From the NCBI GenBank assembly GCA_965140775.1, contig OZ223471.1, positions 930,001-994,000 on the forward strand: a DNA stretch of 64,000 nucleotides, written 5' to 3'. Below are positions 34,101 to 42,926 of the stretch, piece by piece; the first letter of the stretch is position 1, and every line of letters begins with the position of its first letter. The position numbers and the translations under genes were made by a program. The stretch is from UBA6244 sp965140775. GTDB taxonomy: Bacteria; Bacteroidota; Bacteroidia; Bacteroidales; F082. Under the pieces are notes generated by a model. It did no database searches and was not told the DNA's origin. It saw only the letters and a list, made by a program, of their open reading frames with translations.

Positions 34101-34955
34101 ATGGCTATCTTGAAAAACTATTCCATCCGACAAATGACGGCCCATGAAGTATCGTTGGCTGTTGATTGGGCTGCCCGTGAAGGCTGGAATCCCGGACTTT
34201 ACGATGCCGCTTGCTTTTATCAGGCCGATCCCACCGGATTTTTAATTGGTGAACTGGATGGAAAAATGATTGCCTGTAAATCGGCAGTGAAATACGAAAA
34301 TCATTTCGGGTTTATGGGTTTTTACATGGTGGATCCTGAATTTCGTGGCAAAGGGTATGGTTACGAGATATGGAAAGCCGGACATGATTCGCTTCACGGC
34401 AGGGTGGCCGGCATGGATGGGGTAGTTGAACAACAGCCCAACTACATGAAGTCGGGATACCGGCTGGCTTACCGCAACATGCGCATGGAGGGAAAAGCCG
34501 TGGGCATCTTCCCGCACGATCCCAATTTGATGGAAGCATCCCAAATACCTATGACCGAAATAAGCCGTTACGACCGCAAGTATTTCCCTGCTTTGCGCGA
34601 AGCATTTTTACGGTGTTGGCTCACCCAACCCGAGAGTAAAGCCCTGGTTTATATGCAAAACAATCAGATAGCGGGTTATGGAATGATTAGAAAATGCCGC
34701 GTGGGACATAAAATAGGACCTTTGTTTGCCGAAAGCGAACACGTGGCCAATGTGCTCATGGACGCGTTCATGGCCTTTCCTCCCGAAGGGGAACCCGTTT
34801 TTCTGGATATTCCCGAACCCAACTCAGGTGCCCAACGACTGGCCCAACGATTCGGGATGAAGATGATGTTTGAAACCGCCCGCATGTACCACGGTCAACC
34901 ACCGGTGGTGGATATCAATCATGTGTTTGGGGTGACTACGTTTGAGTTGGGGTGA
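34101..34955 (+). CDS. GNAT-family N-acetyltransferase
   Basis: A 284-residue acetyltransferase. The GNAT fold is in the first 140 residues, with the acetyl-CoA loop RGKGYG at 82-87 in MVDPEFRGKGYGYEIWKAG. The rest (about 155-284: YGMIRKCRVGHKIGPLFAESEHVANVLMDAF, ending HMFGVTTFELG-like) matches the C-terminal half seen in two-domain GNAT proteins with an Acetyltransf_18-type second domain. The substrate is unknown. No other biosynthetic gene is nearby to suggest one. Confidence 0.85.
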   Translation: MAILKNYSIRQMTAHEVSLAVDWAAREGWNPGLYDAACFYQADPTGFLIGELDGKMIACKSAVKYENHFGFMGFYMVDPEFRGKGYGYEIWKAGHDSLHGRVAGMDGVVEQQPNYMKSGYRLAYRNMRMEGKAVGIFPHDPNLMEASQIPMTEISRYDRKYFPALREAFLRCWLTQPESKALVYMQNNQIAGYGMIRKCRVGHKIGPLFAESEHVANVLMDAFMAFPPEGEPVFLDIPEPNSGAQRLAQRFGMKMMFETARMYHGQPPVVDINHVFGVTTFELG

Positions 34956-35143
34956 TTCCCGTCATTGTTTTATAATCCTTCCTCCCCAAAAATCCATCCT
35001 GTTCGCATCTGTACAAGAAAGTGTTCGATTTCGTGCATCTTAGGGTGTTAGGTTGTTGTTTGATACCTGTAATATTCTGTGATTAAGCCGTTTGGTTATC
35101 ATGGCACACCTTTAGTTAACATACGTTAACAAAAACTAATTTC

Positions 35144-36397
35144 ATGGATCGGATCATTGAAAAGAAAAAATGGACATCTAAAAAGATAACTTATCTGGCC
35201 CTGGCTACTGCTTTTGTGGTGTTGGTTGTTTACCTGATTTTCTTTCGCGATAAGTCGGCAAAACTCTATATCGACCGCAACGAAGTAACCATCGCCACCG
35301 TGATGGAAAGCAAGTTTCAGGAATTTATTCCGGTGGATGGGGTGGTGTTTCCAAAAGTAACTTACTACATCGATGCCATTCAGGGGGGTGTGGTGGAGGC
35401 CTTGTATGCCGAAGATGGCGATATGGTGGAAGCGGGCGATACCCTGCTGAAACTGCTCAATACCTCTATGGAATTGAGCTACATGGAACAGGAAACCCGT
35501 ATGTTGGCCGAAATCAACAACCTCCAGAATACCCGCCTTTCACTCGAGCAAAATAAATATCTGCGTCAGAAGGAAATCGTGCAGCTTGAATATCAAATCG
35601 ATGCAGCACGAAGGGAATTTCAGCGCAAGGTACAATTGCACGATCAAGGCGTGATCTCCGAAAAGGAATTTGAAGATGCCGAACGTGAAGCTACTTTTAC
35701 TACCAAGCAATTAAATATTTCCATCAAACTGCAAAGGTTGGATTCCATTTCGCGCGAAGCTCAAAAACTGGACATTGAGGCCTCACTCAAACGCATGAAC
35801 GACAACATTCGCCTCCTGCGCAAAAACATGGAAAATGCTTATGTGAAGGCTCCCGCCACCGGAAAACTTTCGAGTTTTAACCTCAAAATTGGTGAAACCA
35901 AATCGGCTGGGGTACATTTGGGTCAAATAGATATTCCCGACGATTTCCGTTTGGAAGCCCAGATTGATGAACGTTATATTTCGAGGGTTTTCATCGGACA
36001 GGAAGCGGCGTTCGATTATGGTGGCATCACTTACGACCTGTACGTGGACAAGATTTATACAGATGTCACCAATGGTTCGTTCCGTATCGATTTGTTTTTC
36101 AAGGATGATGTGGCTCCCAAGGGCATCAAACGCGGACAAACCTTGCAGGTAAAGCTGAAATTCAGCAGCGAAACCGAAGCCCTCGTGGTGAAAAGGGGAG
36201 GATTTTTTCAGGAAACCGGAGGCAATTGGATTTTCGTGGTGGATCCTTCGGGGCAGTTTGCCGTGCGTCGTCCCATCAAAATAAACCGCCAAAATACCAA
36301 CAACTACGAGGTAACTGATGGTTTGTCTGCCGGCGAAAAAGTAATTATATCGCGCTACGACGGATACAAGGATAAGGAAAAACTCATTTTTAAATAA
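35144..36397 (+). CDS. HlyD/MacA-type periplasmic adaptor protein
   Basis: A 417-residue membrane-fusion protein. One N-terminal helix (about 16-35) anchors it; a lipoyl-like domain (GGVVEALYAEDGDMVEAGDTLLKLL), a long coiled-coil hairpin (about 105-225) and a second lipoyl half (AYVKAPATGKLSSFNLKIGE) follow, then beta-barrel and membrane-proximal domains ending DGLSAGEKVIISRYDGYKD. It leads a five-gene plus-strand group with ABC components, so it probably links the transporter to an outer-membrane channel. No TolC homologue is encoded here. The next gene starts 5 bases after its stop. Confidence 0.9.
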   Translation: MDRIIEKKKWTSKKITYLALATAFVVLVVYLIFFRDKSAKLYIDRNEVTIATVMESKFQEFIPVDGVVFPKVTYYIDAIQGGVVEALYAEDGDMVEAGDTLLKLLNTSMELSYMEQETRMLAEINNLQNTRLSLEQNKYLRQKEIVQLEYQIDAARREFQRKVQLHDQGVISEKEFEDAEREATFTTKQLNISIKLQRLDSISREAQKLDIEASLKRMNDNIRLLRKNMENAYVKAPATGKLSSFNLKIGETKSAGVHLGQIDIPDDFRLEAQIDERYISRVFIGQEAAFDYGGITYDLYVDKIYTDVTNGSFRIDLFFKDDVAPKGIKRGQTLQVKLKFSSETEALVVKRGGFFQETGGNWIFVVDPSGQFAVRRPIKINRQNTNNYEVTDGLSAGEKVIISRYDGYKDKEKLIFK

Positions 36398-36402
36398 CCG
36401 CC

Positions 36403-36666
36403 ATGAGAGAGATCGTCATTTTAATTCCGGATATCGACAAGGAACAAAACGTGGAAATTGATGTGCGCATCAACGGGAAAAAGAAAACCCTGCAGTATCG
36501 GGTTGAACTCCTCAGTTGGGAGGGAAGCTCCGAACAGGACCGTGTTACGGTGTTACGCCACAAAATTAACGACTATGACAAAGATTGGGAGTTGGTGGAA
36601 ATTGGTGCCCCTACCAAAACCGAAATCCCGCTCATGTTTCGTCGCCATGTAAACCCCAACGAATAA
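36403..36666 (+). CDS. Small hypothetical protein in the ABC export locus
   Basis: An 87-residue soluble protein without signal peptide or recognised domain (IPDIDKEQNVEIDVRINGKKK.., then LRHKINDYDKDWELVEIGAP). It lies 5 bases after the adaptor and 11 bases before the permease, on the same strand and with similar base composition, so it is a real part of the operon. A cytoplasmic accessory role is only a guess. Confidence 0.7.
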   Translation: MREIVILIPDIDKEQNVEIDVRINGKKKTLQYRVELLSWEGSSEQDRVTVLRHKINDYDKDWELVEIGAPTKTEIPLMFRRHVNPNE

Positions 36667-36677
36667 ACCAATTTGCC

Positions 36678-39086
36678 ATGTGGTTCAACTACCTGAAAAT
36701 AGCCCTGCGTAACCTGATCAAGCATAAATTTTATGCCTTTATCAATGTTTCGGGTTTGGCCATTGGCATCGCCAGCTTTATCATTATTTGGTTGTACATA
36801 CTGGATGAGGTAAGCTACGACACCTATCACCGTCAGGCCGAAAATATTTATCGGGTGGTAAATGTGTATGATTTTGAGGGGGTTGGCGAAAATTCAGCCA
36901 GCAGTCCCTTTCCCGTGGCCTGGGTGCTTAAAGACGAGTATCCGGGAATTGTTGAAAATGTAACAAGGGTTTTCAACCGACAGGTTCCCCGCACCCTCAT
37001 CGAATACGGCGATCAAAGCTACAACGAACGGGGGTTCTTTTTTGCCGACTCTTCTTTCTTCCGGATTTTTGATTATTCGTTTGTAAACGGCGATCCGCAT
37101 ACCGCCCTCAACGAAATAAATTCGGTGGTCATCACCCGATCCACGGCACAAAGGTATTTCGGTAACGAAAGTGCCATGGGCAAAACCATTCGTTTCGAAA
37201 AAATGATGGACCTCAAAGTAACCGGTGTGATTGAGGATGTCCCAAAAAATTCGCATTTCCGGTTTGATATGATGGCCTCCATTTCGAGTCTGCGTAAGTA
37301 TTACAGAGGTCACCTGCCCAAAACCTGGGTGTGGAATCCCTGCTGGACCTATGTGCTGTTGAAACCCGGAACAGCCCAAAAACTGGAAGCCGACTTCCCC
37401 AATTTTGTTCAAAAGTATTTTTATGATGCCGAGAAAGACCATGTGTCGTTGTACCTGCAACCGTTGTTGGATATTCACCTCAAATCGGCCCTCGACTACG
37501 AAATAGAACCCAACAGCCAAATAAGTTATCTCTATATCCTTGGCGGAATCGCGTTCTTCCTTCTGATCATCGCCATCATCAACTACCTCAACCTGGCCAC
37601 AGCCACTTCTGCCCATCGCGCCCGCGAAATTGGTGTAAAAAAAGTGTTCGGTGCCAGCCGCGAACAGTTGATTGTTCAGTTTTTAACCGAGTCGATGTTG
37701 CTGGCCCTTTTTGCTTTGCTTATTTCTCTGGTGCTCACCGAACTGTTTTTGCCTACTTTCAATATGTTGTCAGGAAAGGAAATTCAGCTGGTGCGTCTGT
37801 TGAATCCGGCTTACGGGCTGGGCGTTCTGGCCATCGGGGTGATTACCGGATTTTTGGCCGGCATTTATCCCGCGTTTTTTCTGTCGTCGTTTAGTCCCAT
37901 CGACTCCCTGCGCGGAAAACTGAGCAAAGGAGCCAAAAGCGGGACGGCACGCAAAATTCTGGTGGTGGTACAATTCACTGTTTCAGTGATGCTCATTATC
38001 ATCACACTCACCATTTTCAACCAGTTGGAATACATGAAGGAAGCCGATACCGGTTTTTCCAAAAAAGATATACTCCTGGTACCCATCAGCAGTACCCGCA
38101 TTGCCAACGATTTTGAATCCTTCAAAAGCGAATTGCTCCAAACGCCACAAATTAAAAGTGTTACGGCAATGGACGACATCCTGGGCGTGGCACACAATAC
38201 CCATGAGTTTCGTCCCGAAGGTTTTTCGGAAGATCAATGGCAGTTTTATCCGGCGTTGGTGGTCAGATACGATTTTTTAAAAACCTTCGATATCAAGCTG
38301 TTAGCCGGACGCGATTACGATGAAACCATGAAGGCCGATCCCGAAAAGGGCATACTGATCAACGAAGCCATGGTGCATCACATGGGCTGGAAATCCAACC
38401 GGGAAGCCCTGGGAAAAAAATTCAGGTCGCTTCAGGGTGAGGAGCGGGTAATTGGTGTATTCAATAACTTCAATGCCACTTCCTTGCATCAGCCTGCCGG
38501 ACCTTTTGTGCTGAATATCAAAGAAACTCCGGGTGCTGTCAGGTGGTTTTTAAAATATGCAGCTATCAAGGTGGATCCAAATTTCCATGCCGAGGTATTG
38601 GATTTGGTGGAGCGAAAATGGAATTTATGGGAAAAGGGACGACCCTTCGAGTATTCGTGGTTCGATGACGAGTTAACCAAGTTGTATCACGACGAGGAAG
38701 TGCTGGGCATACTTGCTCTCATGCTTACCCTCATCATCGTTTTTATTGCCGCTTTGGGTTTATATGGCCTGGTGGCTTTTATGGCCGCTCAGCGTACCCG
38801 TGAAATAGGCATACGACGTGTGATGGGCGCTTCTGAATTTAGCATTGTGAAACTGCTGTCCGTTGAGTTCATTCGTTTGGTAGCCATCTCGTTGCTTATT
38901 TCTTTTCCACTTACCTGGCTGCTCATCAACCATTGGCTTTCCTATTTTGCTTATGCCATGCCCATGCAGTGGACCAGCTTTTTGTTTGGGGGACTGGCGG
39001 CTTTTGTGTTGGCCATGTTGATCACCGGTTTCAGGGCTTTGATGGCGTCGAGAGCCAACCCCATCGATGCCATTAAATATGAATAA
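36678..39086 (+). CDS. ABC transporter permease, MacB/FtsX type (first)
   Basis: An 802-residue permease with duplicated halves. A first membrane helix (about 20-42) is followed by a periplasmic MacB-type domain, a first FtsX domain (about 284-400, with NLATATSAHRAREIGVKKVFGAS), a linking helix (about 424), a second periplasmic domain, and a second FtsX domain (about 676-790, with QRTREIGIRRVMGAS). The repeated (R/K)AREIG(V/I)(R/K)KV(F/M)GAS motif is the coupling-helix signature. The frame is open from 36585, but the ATG at 36678 starts directly at MWFNYLKIALRNLIKHK, the usual start. A paralogue lies at 39831. Confidence 0.92.
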   Translation: MWFNYLKIALRNLIKHKFYAFINVSGLAIGIASFIIIWLYILDEVSYDTYHRQAENIYRVVNVYDFEGVGENSASSPFPVAWVLKDEYPGIVENVTRVFNRQVPRTLIEYGDQSYNERGFFFADSSFFRIFDYSFVNGDPHTALNEINSVVITRSTAQRYFGNESAMGKTIRFEKMMDLKVTGVIEDVPKNSHFRFDMMASISSLRKYYRGHLPKTWVWNPCWTYVLLKPGTAQKLEADFPNFVQKYFYDAEKDHVSLYLQPLLDIHLKSALDYEIEPNSQISYLYILGGIAFFLLIIAIINYLNLATATSAHRAREIGVKKVFGASREQLIVQFLTESMLLALFALLISLVLTELFLPTFNMLSGKEIQLVRLLNPAYGLGVLAIGVITGFLAGIYPAFFLSSFSPIDSLRGKLSKGAKSGTARKILVVVQFTVSVMLIIITLTIFNQLEYMKEADTGFSKKDILLVPISSTRIANDFESFKSELLQTPQIKSVTAMDDILGVAHNTHEFRPEGFSEDQWQFYPALVVRYDFLKTFDIKLLAGRDYDETMKADPEKGILINEAMVHHMGWKSNREALGKKFRSLQGEERVIGVFNNFNATSLHQPAGPFVLNIKETPGAVRWFLKYAAIKVDPNFHAEVLDLVERKWNLWEKGRPFEYSWFDDELTKLYHDEEVLGILALMLTLIIVFIAALGLYGLVAFMAAQRTREIGIRRVMGASEFSIVKLLSVEFIRLVAISLLISFPLTWLLINHWLSYFAYAMPMQWTSFLFGGLAAFVLAMLITGFRALMASRANPIDAIKYE

Positions 39087-39134
39087 ACTTGTAACATAAA
39101 TGCATATTATACGTCACATTTAAAAATTTGAAAC

Positions 39135-39815
39135 ATGATTAAAGCAATAGATTTAACCCGGATATTTTTAACCGAAGAGGTGGAAACAACTGCCCTCAAA
39201 CAAGTTACTTTTGAGATAAAACAAGGCGAGTTTGTGGCCATTATGGGACCCAGTGGTTGTGGAAAATCCACGCTGCTCAACATCATTGGGTTGCTCGATA
39301 GCCCTACTGACGGAAAATATATTTTTCTCGATCACGACCTCACATCCTCTTCCGAACGGCAACGTGCCCGACACCGCAAAAGCAATATTGGCTTTGTTTT
39401 TCAGAATTTTAACCTGATTGACGAGCTCACTGTATTCGAGAATGTGGAGATGCCCCTGATTTATCTGGGCGTTTCTGCCAAAGAACGCAAACAGCGTGTG
39501 GAAGAAGTTTTGGAGCAAATGCAGATTCTTCACCGCAAAAAACACTTCCCCGGACAACTTTCGGGCGGTCAGCAACAAAGGGTGGCCGTGGCTCGTGCCG
39601 TAGTGACCAATCCCAAGCTGATTTTGGCCGATGAGCCTACCGGAAATCTCGATTCAGCCAATGGCGAAGAGGTGATGAACTTGCTCAGCGACCTCAACAA
39701 AAAGGGAACCACCGTCATCATGGTGACCCACTCCCAGCGCGATGCCGAGTATAGCCATCGCATCATCAGGCTGTTTGACGGACAAATTTTGGCCGAAAAT
39801 TTCCAAAGCAACTAG
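39135..39815 (+). CDS. ABC transporter ATPase, MacB/LolD type
   Basis: A 226-residue ATP-binding subunit. Walker A GPSGCGKST (38-46), Q-loop VFQNFNLIDELTVFENVEMPL, signature LSGGQQQRVAVARA (about 142), Walker B LILADEPTGNLDS and H-loop VTHSQRDAEY are complete. It belongs to the LolD/MacB class that drives mechanotransmission rather than substrate import. It lies between two paralogous permeases (gaps 48 and 15 bases) and may serve both. Confidence 0.95.
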   Translation: MIKAIDLTRIFLTEEVETTALKQVTFEIKQGEFVAIMGPSGCGKSTLLNIIGLLDSPTDGKYIFLDHDLTSSSERQRARHRKSNIGFVFQNFNLIDELTVFENVEMPLIYLGVSAKERKQRVEEVLEQMQILHRKKHFPGQLSGGQQQRVAVARAVVTNPKLILADEPTGNLDSANGEEVMNLLSDLNKKGTTVIMVTHSQRDAEYSHRIIRLFDGQILAENFQSN

Positions 39816-39830
39816 CCAAAACCCTTCGCC

Positions 39831-42257
39831 ATGATTAAAAGCTATTTTATTGCAGCCATACGCAACATGGCCAAAAATAAATTCTATGCTGCGCTTAATA
39901 TTTTGGGGTTGACCATTGGGTTGGTTTCGTTTATTCTGATTTTCCTGTATGTGCGCGACGAAGTTACGTACGACCAACATAACCAGAAGTTCGATCGCAT
40001 TTACCGCCTCGAGTCCAGCTTTCGCATCGGTACCAAGTACGATAATTTTGCTGTGGTGCCCATCCCTTTGGCGCCGGCGTTGCAGTTGGAATATCCCGAA
40101 ATTGAGAAGGTGGTTCGCTTTGCCGAAACAGGTAATTTGCTCGTGCGTGTTGGTGAAAAGGATTATTACGAAAACAGGTTCTACTACACCGATTCCACCA
40201 TTTTTGAGGTGTTCGATCATCCGGTGATACAAGGGGTTGCCCAAGCCTGTTTGGTGGAGCCCAATACGGTGGTGCTCACCCAAACAACAGCCAAAAAATA
40301 TTTTGGAAATGAGAATCCCATCGGACAGGTTTTGCTGGCAGGCAACGACCGACAGTTGAAGGTAACCGCTGTGGTTGAAGATGTGCCGGAGAATTCGCAT
40401 CTGAAATTCGACGGACTGATTTCGGCGACTACCCTGGCCAAAGCCATGGGAGAGGAGGAGTTCAATAGCCTCGATCCGGAACGTTTTTGGAATTTGGGGG
40501 TATTCGCTTATGTGTTGATCAATCCCAACAGCCACATCGAATCCATCCACGAAAAATTTCCTGCCTTTTACGATAAATACATGAAAACCGTTGGAGATCA
40601 GTTCAATGCCTCCTTCGATCTGGTCACTACCCGACTGGATAAAGTCCACCTTACCAGCAAATATTCCGCGGATTTGCCCACCGGAAACATGGCCTATGTA
40701 AATATCTTCTCGGTGGTTGCCCTTTTTATTCTGCTGCTGGCTTCCATCAATTATATGAACATGGCCACAGCCAGAGCTTCCAAGCGTGCCAAAGAAGTGG
40801 GAATGAGGAAGGTGGTGGGTGCCGAACGCCAGCAGTTGATGACGCAGTTTATCAGCGAAGCACTGTTGCTCACGCTATTGGCCTATCTATTGTCGCTGGC
40901 CATTACGTGGTTGTTGCTGCCTGAGTTCAACACCCTTTCGGGAAAAAATCTGGATTACACGAGCATCATCACTCCCGGATTCCTGCTGCTGATGTTGGGC
41001 ATAAGCATGCTGATTGGCGTGGTGTCAGGAAGTTATCCTGCATTCTACCTCTCCTCGTTTTCACCGCTTGATGTTTTGAAAGGAGCCTCGGGCAAGTCGG
41101 GTAAGACCAATCATTGGCTCAGGAGAACGCTGGTGGTGATTCAATTTTTCATCGCCATTGTCATGATCATTGCCACCATTGTGGTGAGCGATCAGTTAAG
41201 ATTTCTGAAAAACAAAGATTTGGGTTTCGATAAAAACAACGTGATTGTTATCGAAATGCAGGATTCAGCCTTTCGCAGCAAAGCGGAATCGTTCAAACAG
41301 CGTCTGCTTCAGAATACATCCATTGTTTCCGTGAGCAATTCTACCGGCGTGCCTGCACGAAATACATGGATACAGGTGATGTTGGTGGAGCAGGAAAATG
41401 AAATGAAAGAAATGGCGGTTATCCTTACCCAATGTGATTACGACTATCTGAAAACCATGAAGTTTAGGTTGATTGAGGGGCGCGATTTCGATAAAAACAT
41501 GGGTACGGATGATTCGGCTGCAGTGATTGTGAATCAAACTGCCGTGAAGCAATTTGGTTGGGGTGATGATGCTTTGGGTAAAAAAATACACTATGGTATG
41601 GAAATCGACCGCACAGGAGGTCGCATTATGAAAGTGATCGGCGTGGTGGAAGATTATCATTTCAAAACCTTGCACAACAAAATTGAACCCATCATCATGT
41701 TTATTTCGCCCGTTCCCCGTTTTATGATGAGCATCAGGTATCGGGAGGGAGAGAAACAGCAAGCCCTTGATTATCTGGAAAAAACATGGGATGAATTTGG
41801 CAGCAAGCGTCCGTTCGATTACCAGATGCTGTCGGATATTCAGGAGGAAAGCTATGGAGCCGAGGAGCGCATCAGCACGTTATTCCTGATTATTTCGGTT
41901 GTTACCTTGTTTATTGCCTTGTTGGGATTGCTTGGCTTATCCAGTTATACGGCCGAAAACCGTACCCGTGAGATAGGTATTCGCAAGGTGAATGGCGCCC
42001 TCACCGGTGACATCCTGATGTTGCTCTACAAGGAATTTTTCTGGCTCATTTTGGTTTCGTTTGCCATGGCTGTGCCCATTGCCATATGGCAGCTCACGAG
42101 TTGGATGGAATCGAGTTTTGTTTATTACACCCCCATTCATTGGTATTCCATTGCCATTGCAGGAATGGCTGCGCTGGTGGTTGGACTCCTGACCATTAGT
42201 TTTCACGTCGTAAAAGCCGCCTCCTCCAACCCCATTGAGTCGTTAAAATACGAATAA
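39831..42257 (+). CDS. ABC transporter permease, MacB/FtsX type (second)
   Basis: An 808-residue paralogue of the permease at 36678, with the same layout: N-terminal helix (about 20-40), first FtsX domain (about 287-400, KRAKEVGMRKVVGAERQQL), linking helix (about 433) and second FtsX domain (about 682-800, NRTREIGIRKVNGALTGD). Both end in a similar NPI(D/E)(A/S)(I/L)KYE tail. Sequence divergence is clear, so the duplication is not recent. A strong terminator follows at once, closing the operon. Confidence 0.93.
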   Translation: MIKSYFIAAIRNMAKNKFYAALNILGLTIGLVSFILIFLYVRDEVTYDQHNQKFDRIYRLESSFRIGTKYDNFAVVPIPLAPALQLEYPEIEKVVRFAETGNLLVRVGEKDYYENRFYYTDSTIFEVFDHPVIQGVAQACLVEPNTVVLTQTTAKKYFGNENPIGQVLLAGNDRQLKVTAVVEDVPENSHLKFDGLISATTLAKAMGEEEFNSLDPERFWNLGVFAYVLINPNSHIESIHEKFPAFYDKYMKTVGDQFNASFDLVTTRLDKVHLTSKYSADLPTGNMAYVNIFSVVALFILLLASINYMNMATARASKRAKEVGMRKVVGAERQQLMTQFISEALLLTLLAYLLSLAITWLLLPEFNTLSGKNLDYTSIITPGFLLLMLGISMLIGVVSGSYPAFYLSSFSPLDVLKGASGKSGKTNHWLRRTLVVIQFFIAIVMIIATIVVSDQLRFLKNKDLGFDKNNVIVIEMQDSAFRSKAESFKQRLLQNTSIVSVSNSTGVPARNTWIQVMLVEQENEMKEMAVILTQCDYDYLKTMKFRLIEGRDFDKNMGTDDSAAVIVNQTAVKQFGWGDDALGKKIHYGMEIDRTGGRIMKVIGVVEDYHFKTLHNKIEPIIMFISPVPRFMMSIRYREGEKQQALDYLEKTWDEFGSKRPFDYQMLSDIQEESYGAEERISTLFLIISVVTLFIALLGLLGLSSYTAENRTREIGIRKVNGALTGDILMLLYKEFFWLILVSFAMAVPIAIWQLTSWMESSFVYYTPIHWYSIAIAGMAALVVGLLTISFHVVKAASSNPIESLKYE

Positions 42258-42283
42258 AGATACGTTCTTCAGTCAATCATTTT

Positions 42284-42317
42284 AACCCGGCTTGTGCACA
42301 GCACAGTCGGGTTTTTT
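42284..42317 (+). terminator. Intrinsic terminator of the ABC operon
   Basis: Outer stem AACCCG/CGGGTT (42284-42289, 42308-42313) encloses an inner stem TGTGC/GCACA, and a T run to 42317 follows. It begins 27 bases after the last stop. Confidence 0.75.
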
Positions 42318-42926
42318 GTTGATATGGAAGCCTTTGGGTTACCTCATTATTTGGCTATGGATGTTAAAGCCCTATGGGCTATCACCCCACTTCCGACTTC
42401 GGACTCCCATCTACCAACTCCCTACTCTGTTAATGTCCTACGGACAATTGGGTTGTCTCATTATTTGGCTATTGATATTAAAGCCCTACGGGCTATTGGT
42501 CGCTCCTTACTAACTACTCCATACTATATACTCCTTCCGCCCGGGAATAAATTCCAGGACTAATTGCCAGTCGCACCTACGGTGCTTTGATGCTCATTAA
42601 ATGTTGACCTTCTGTCTTCGGACTTCCGACTCCCGACTTCGGACTCCCATCTACCAACTCCCTACTCTGTTAATGTCCTACGGACAATTGGGTTGTCGTA
42701 TTTGTTATGCTATTGATATTGAAGCCCTACGGGCTATCTCCTGACTCCCCACTCCTGACTTCGGACTCCCATCTACCAACTCCCTACTCTGTTAATGTCC
42801 TACGGACAATTGGGTTGTCGTATTTGTTATGCTATTGATATTAAAGCCCTACGGGCTATCTCCAGACTCCCCACTTCCGACTTCGGACTCCCATCTTCCG
42901 ACTCCCGTCTTCGGACTCCCCACTCC
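42318..42926 (+). repeat. Array of ~122-bp noncoding repeats
   Basis: The segment ACTTCGGACTCCCATCT.. starts at 42396, 42636, 42758 and 42880 (spacings 240, 122, 122). Within each unit follow TAATGTCCTACGGACAATTG and the palindrome AGCCCTACGGGCTAT; a variant AGCCCTATGGGCT is near 42369. A related palindrome, GCACCTACGGTGC, is near 42567 in the part that breaks the period. Copies are not identical, and pieces such as ..CCGACTTCGGACTCCC.. stutter within units. No gene is supported here. Confidence 0.85.
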
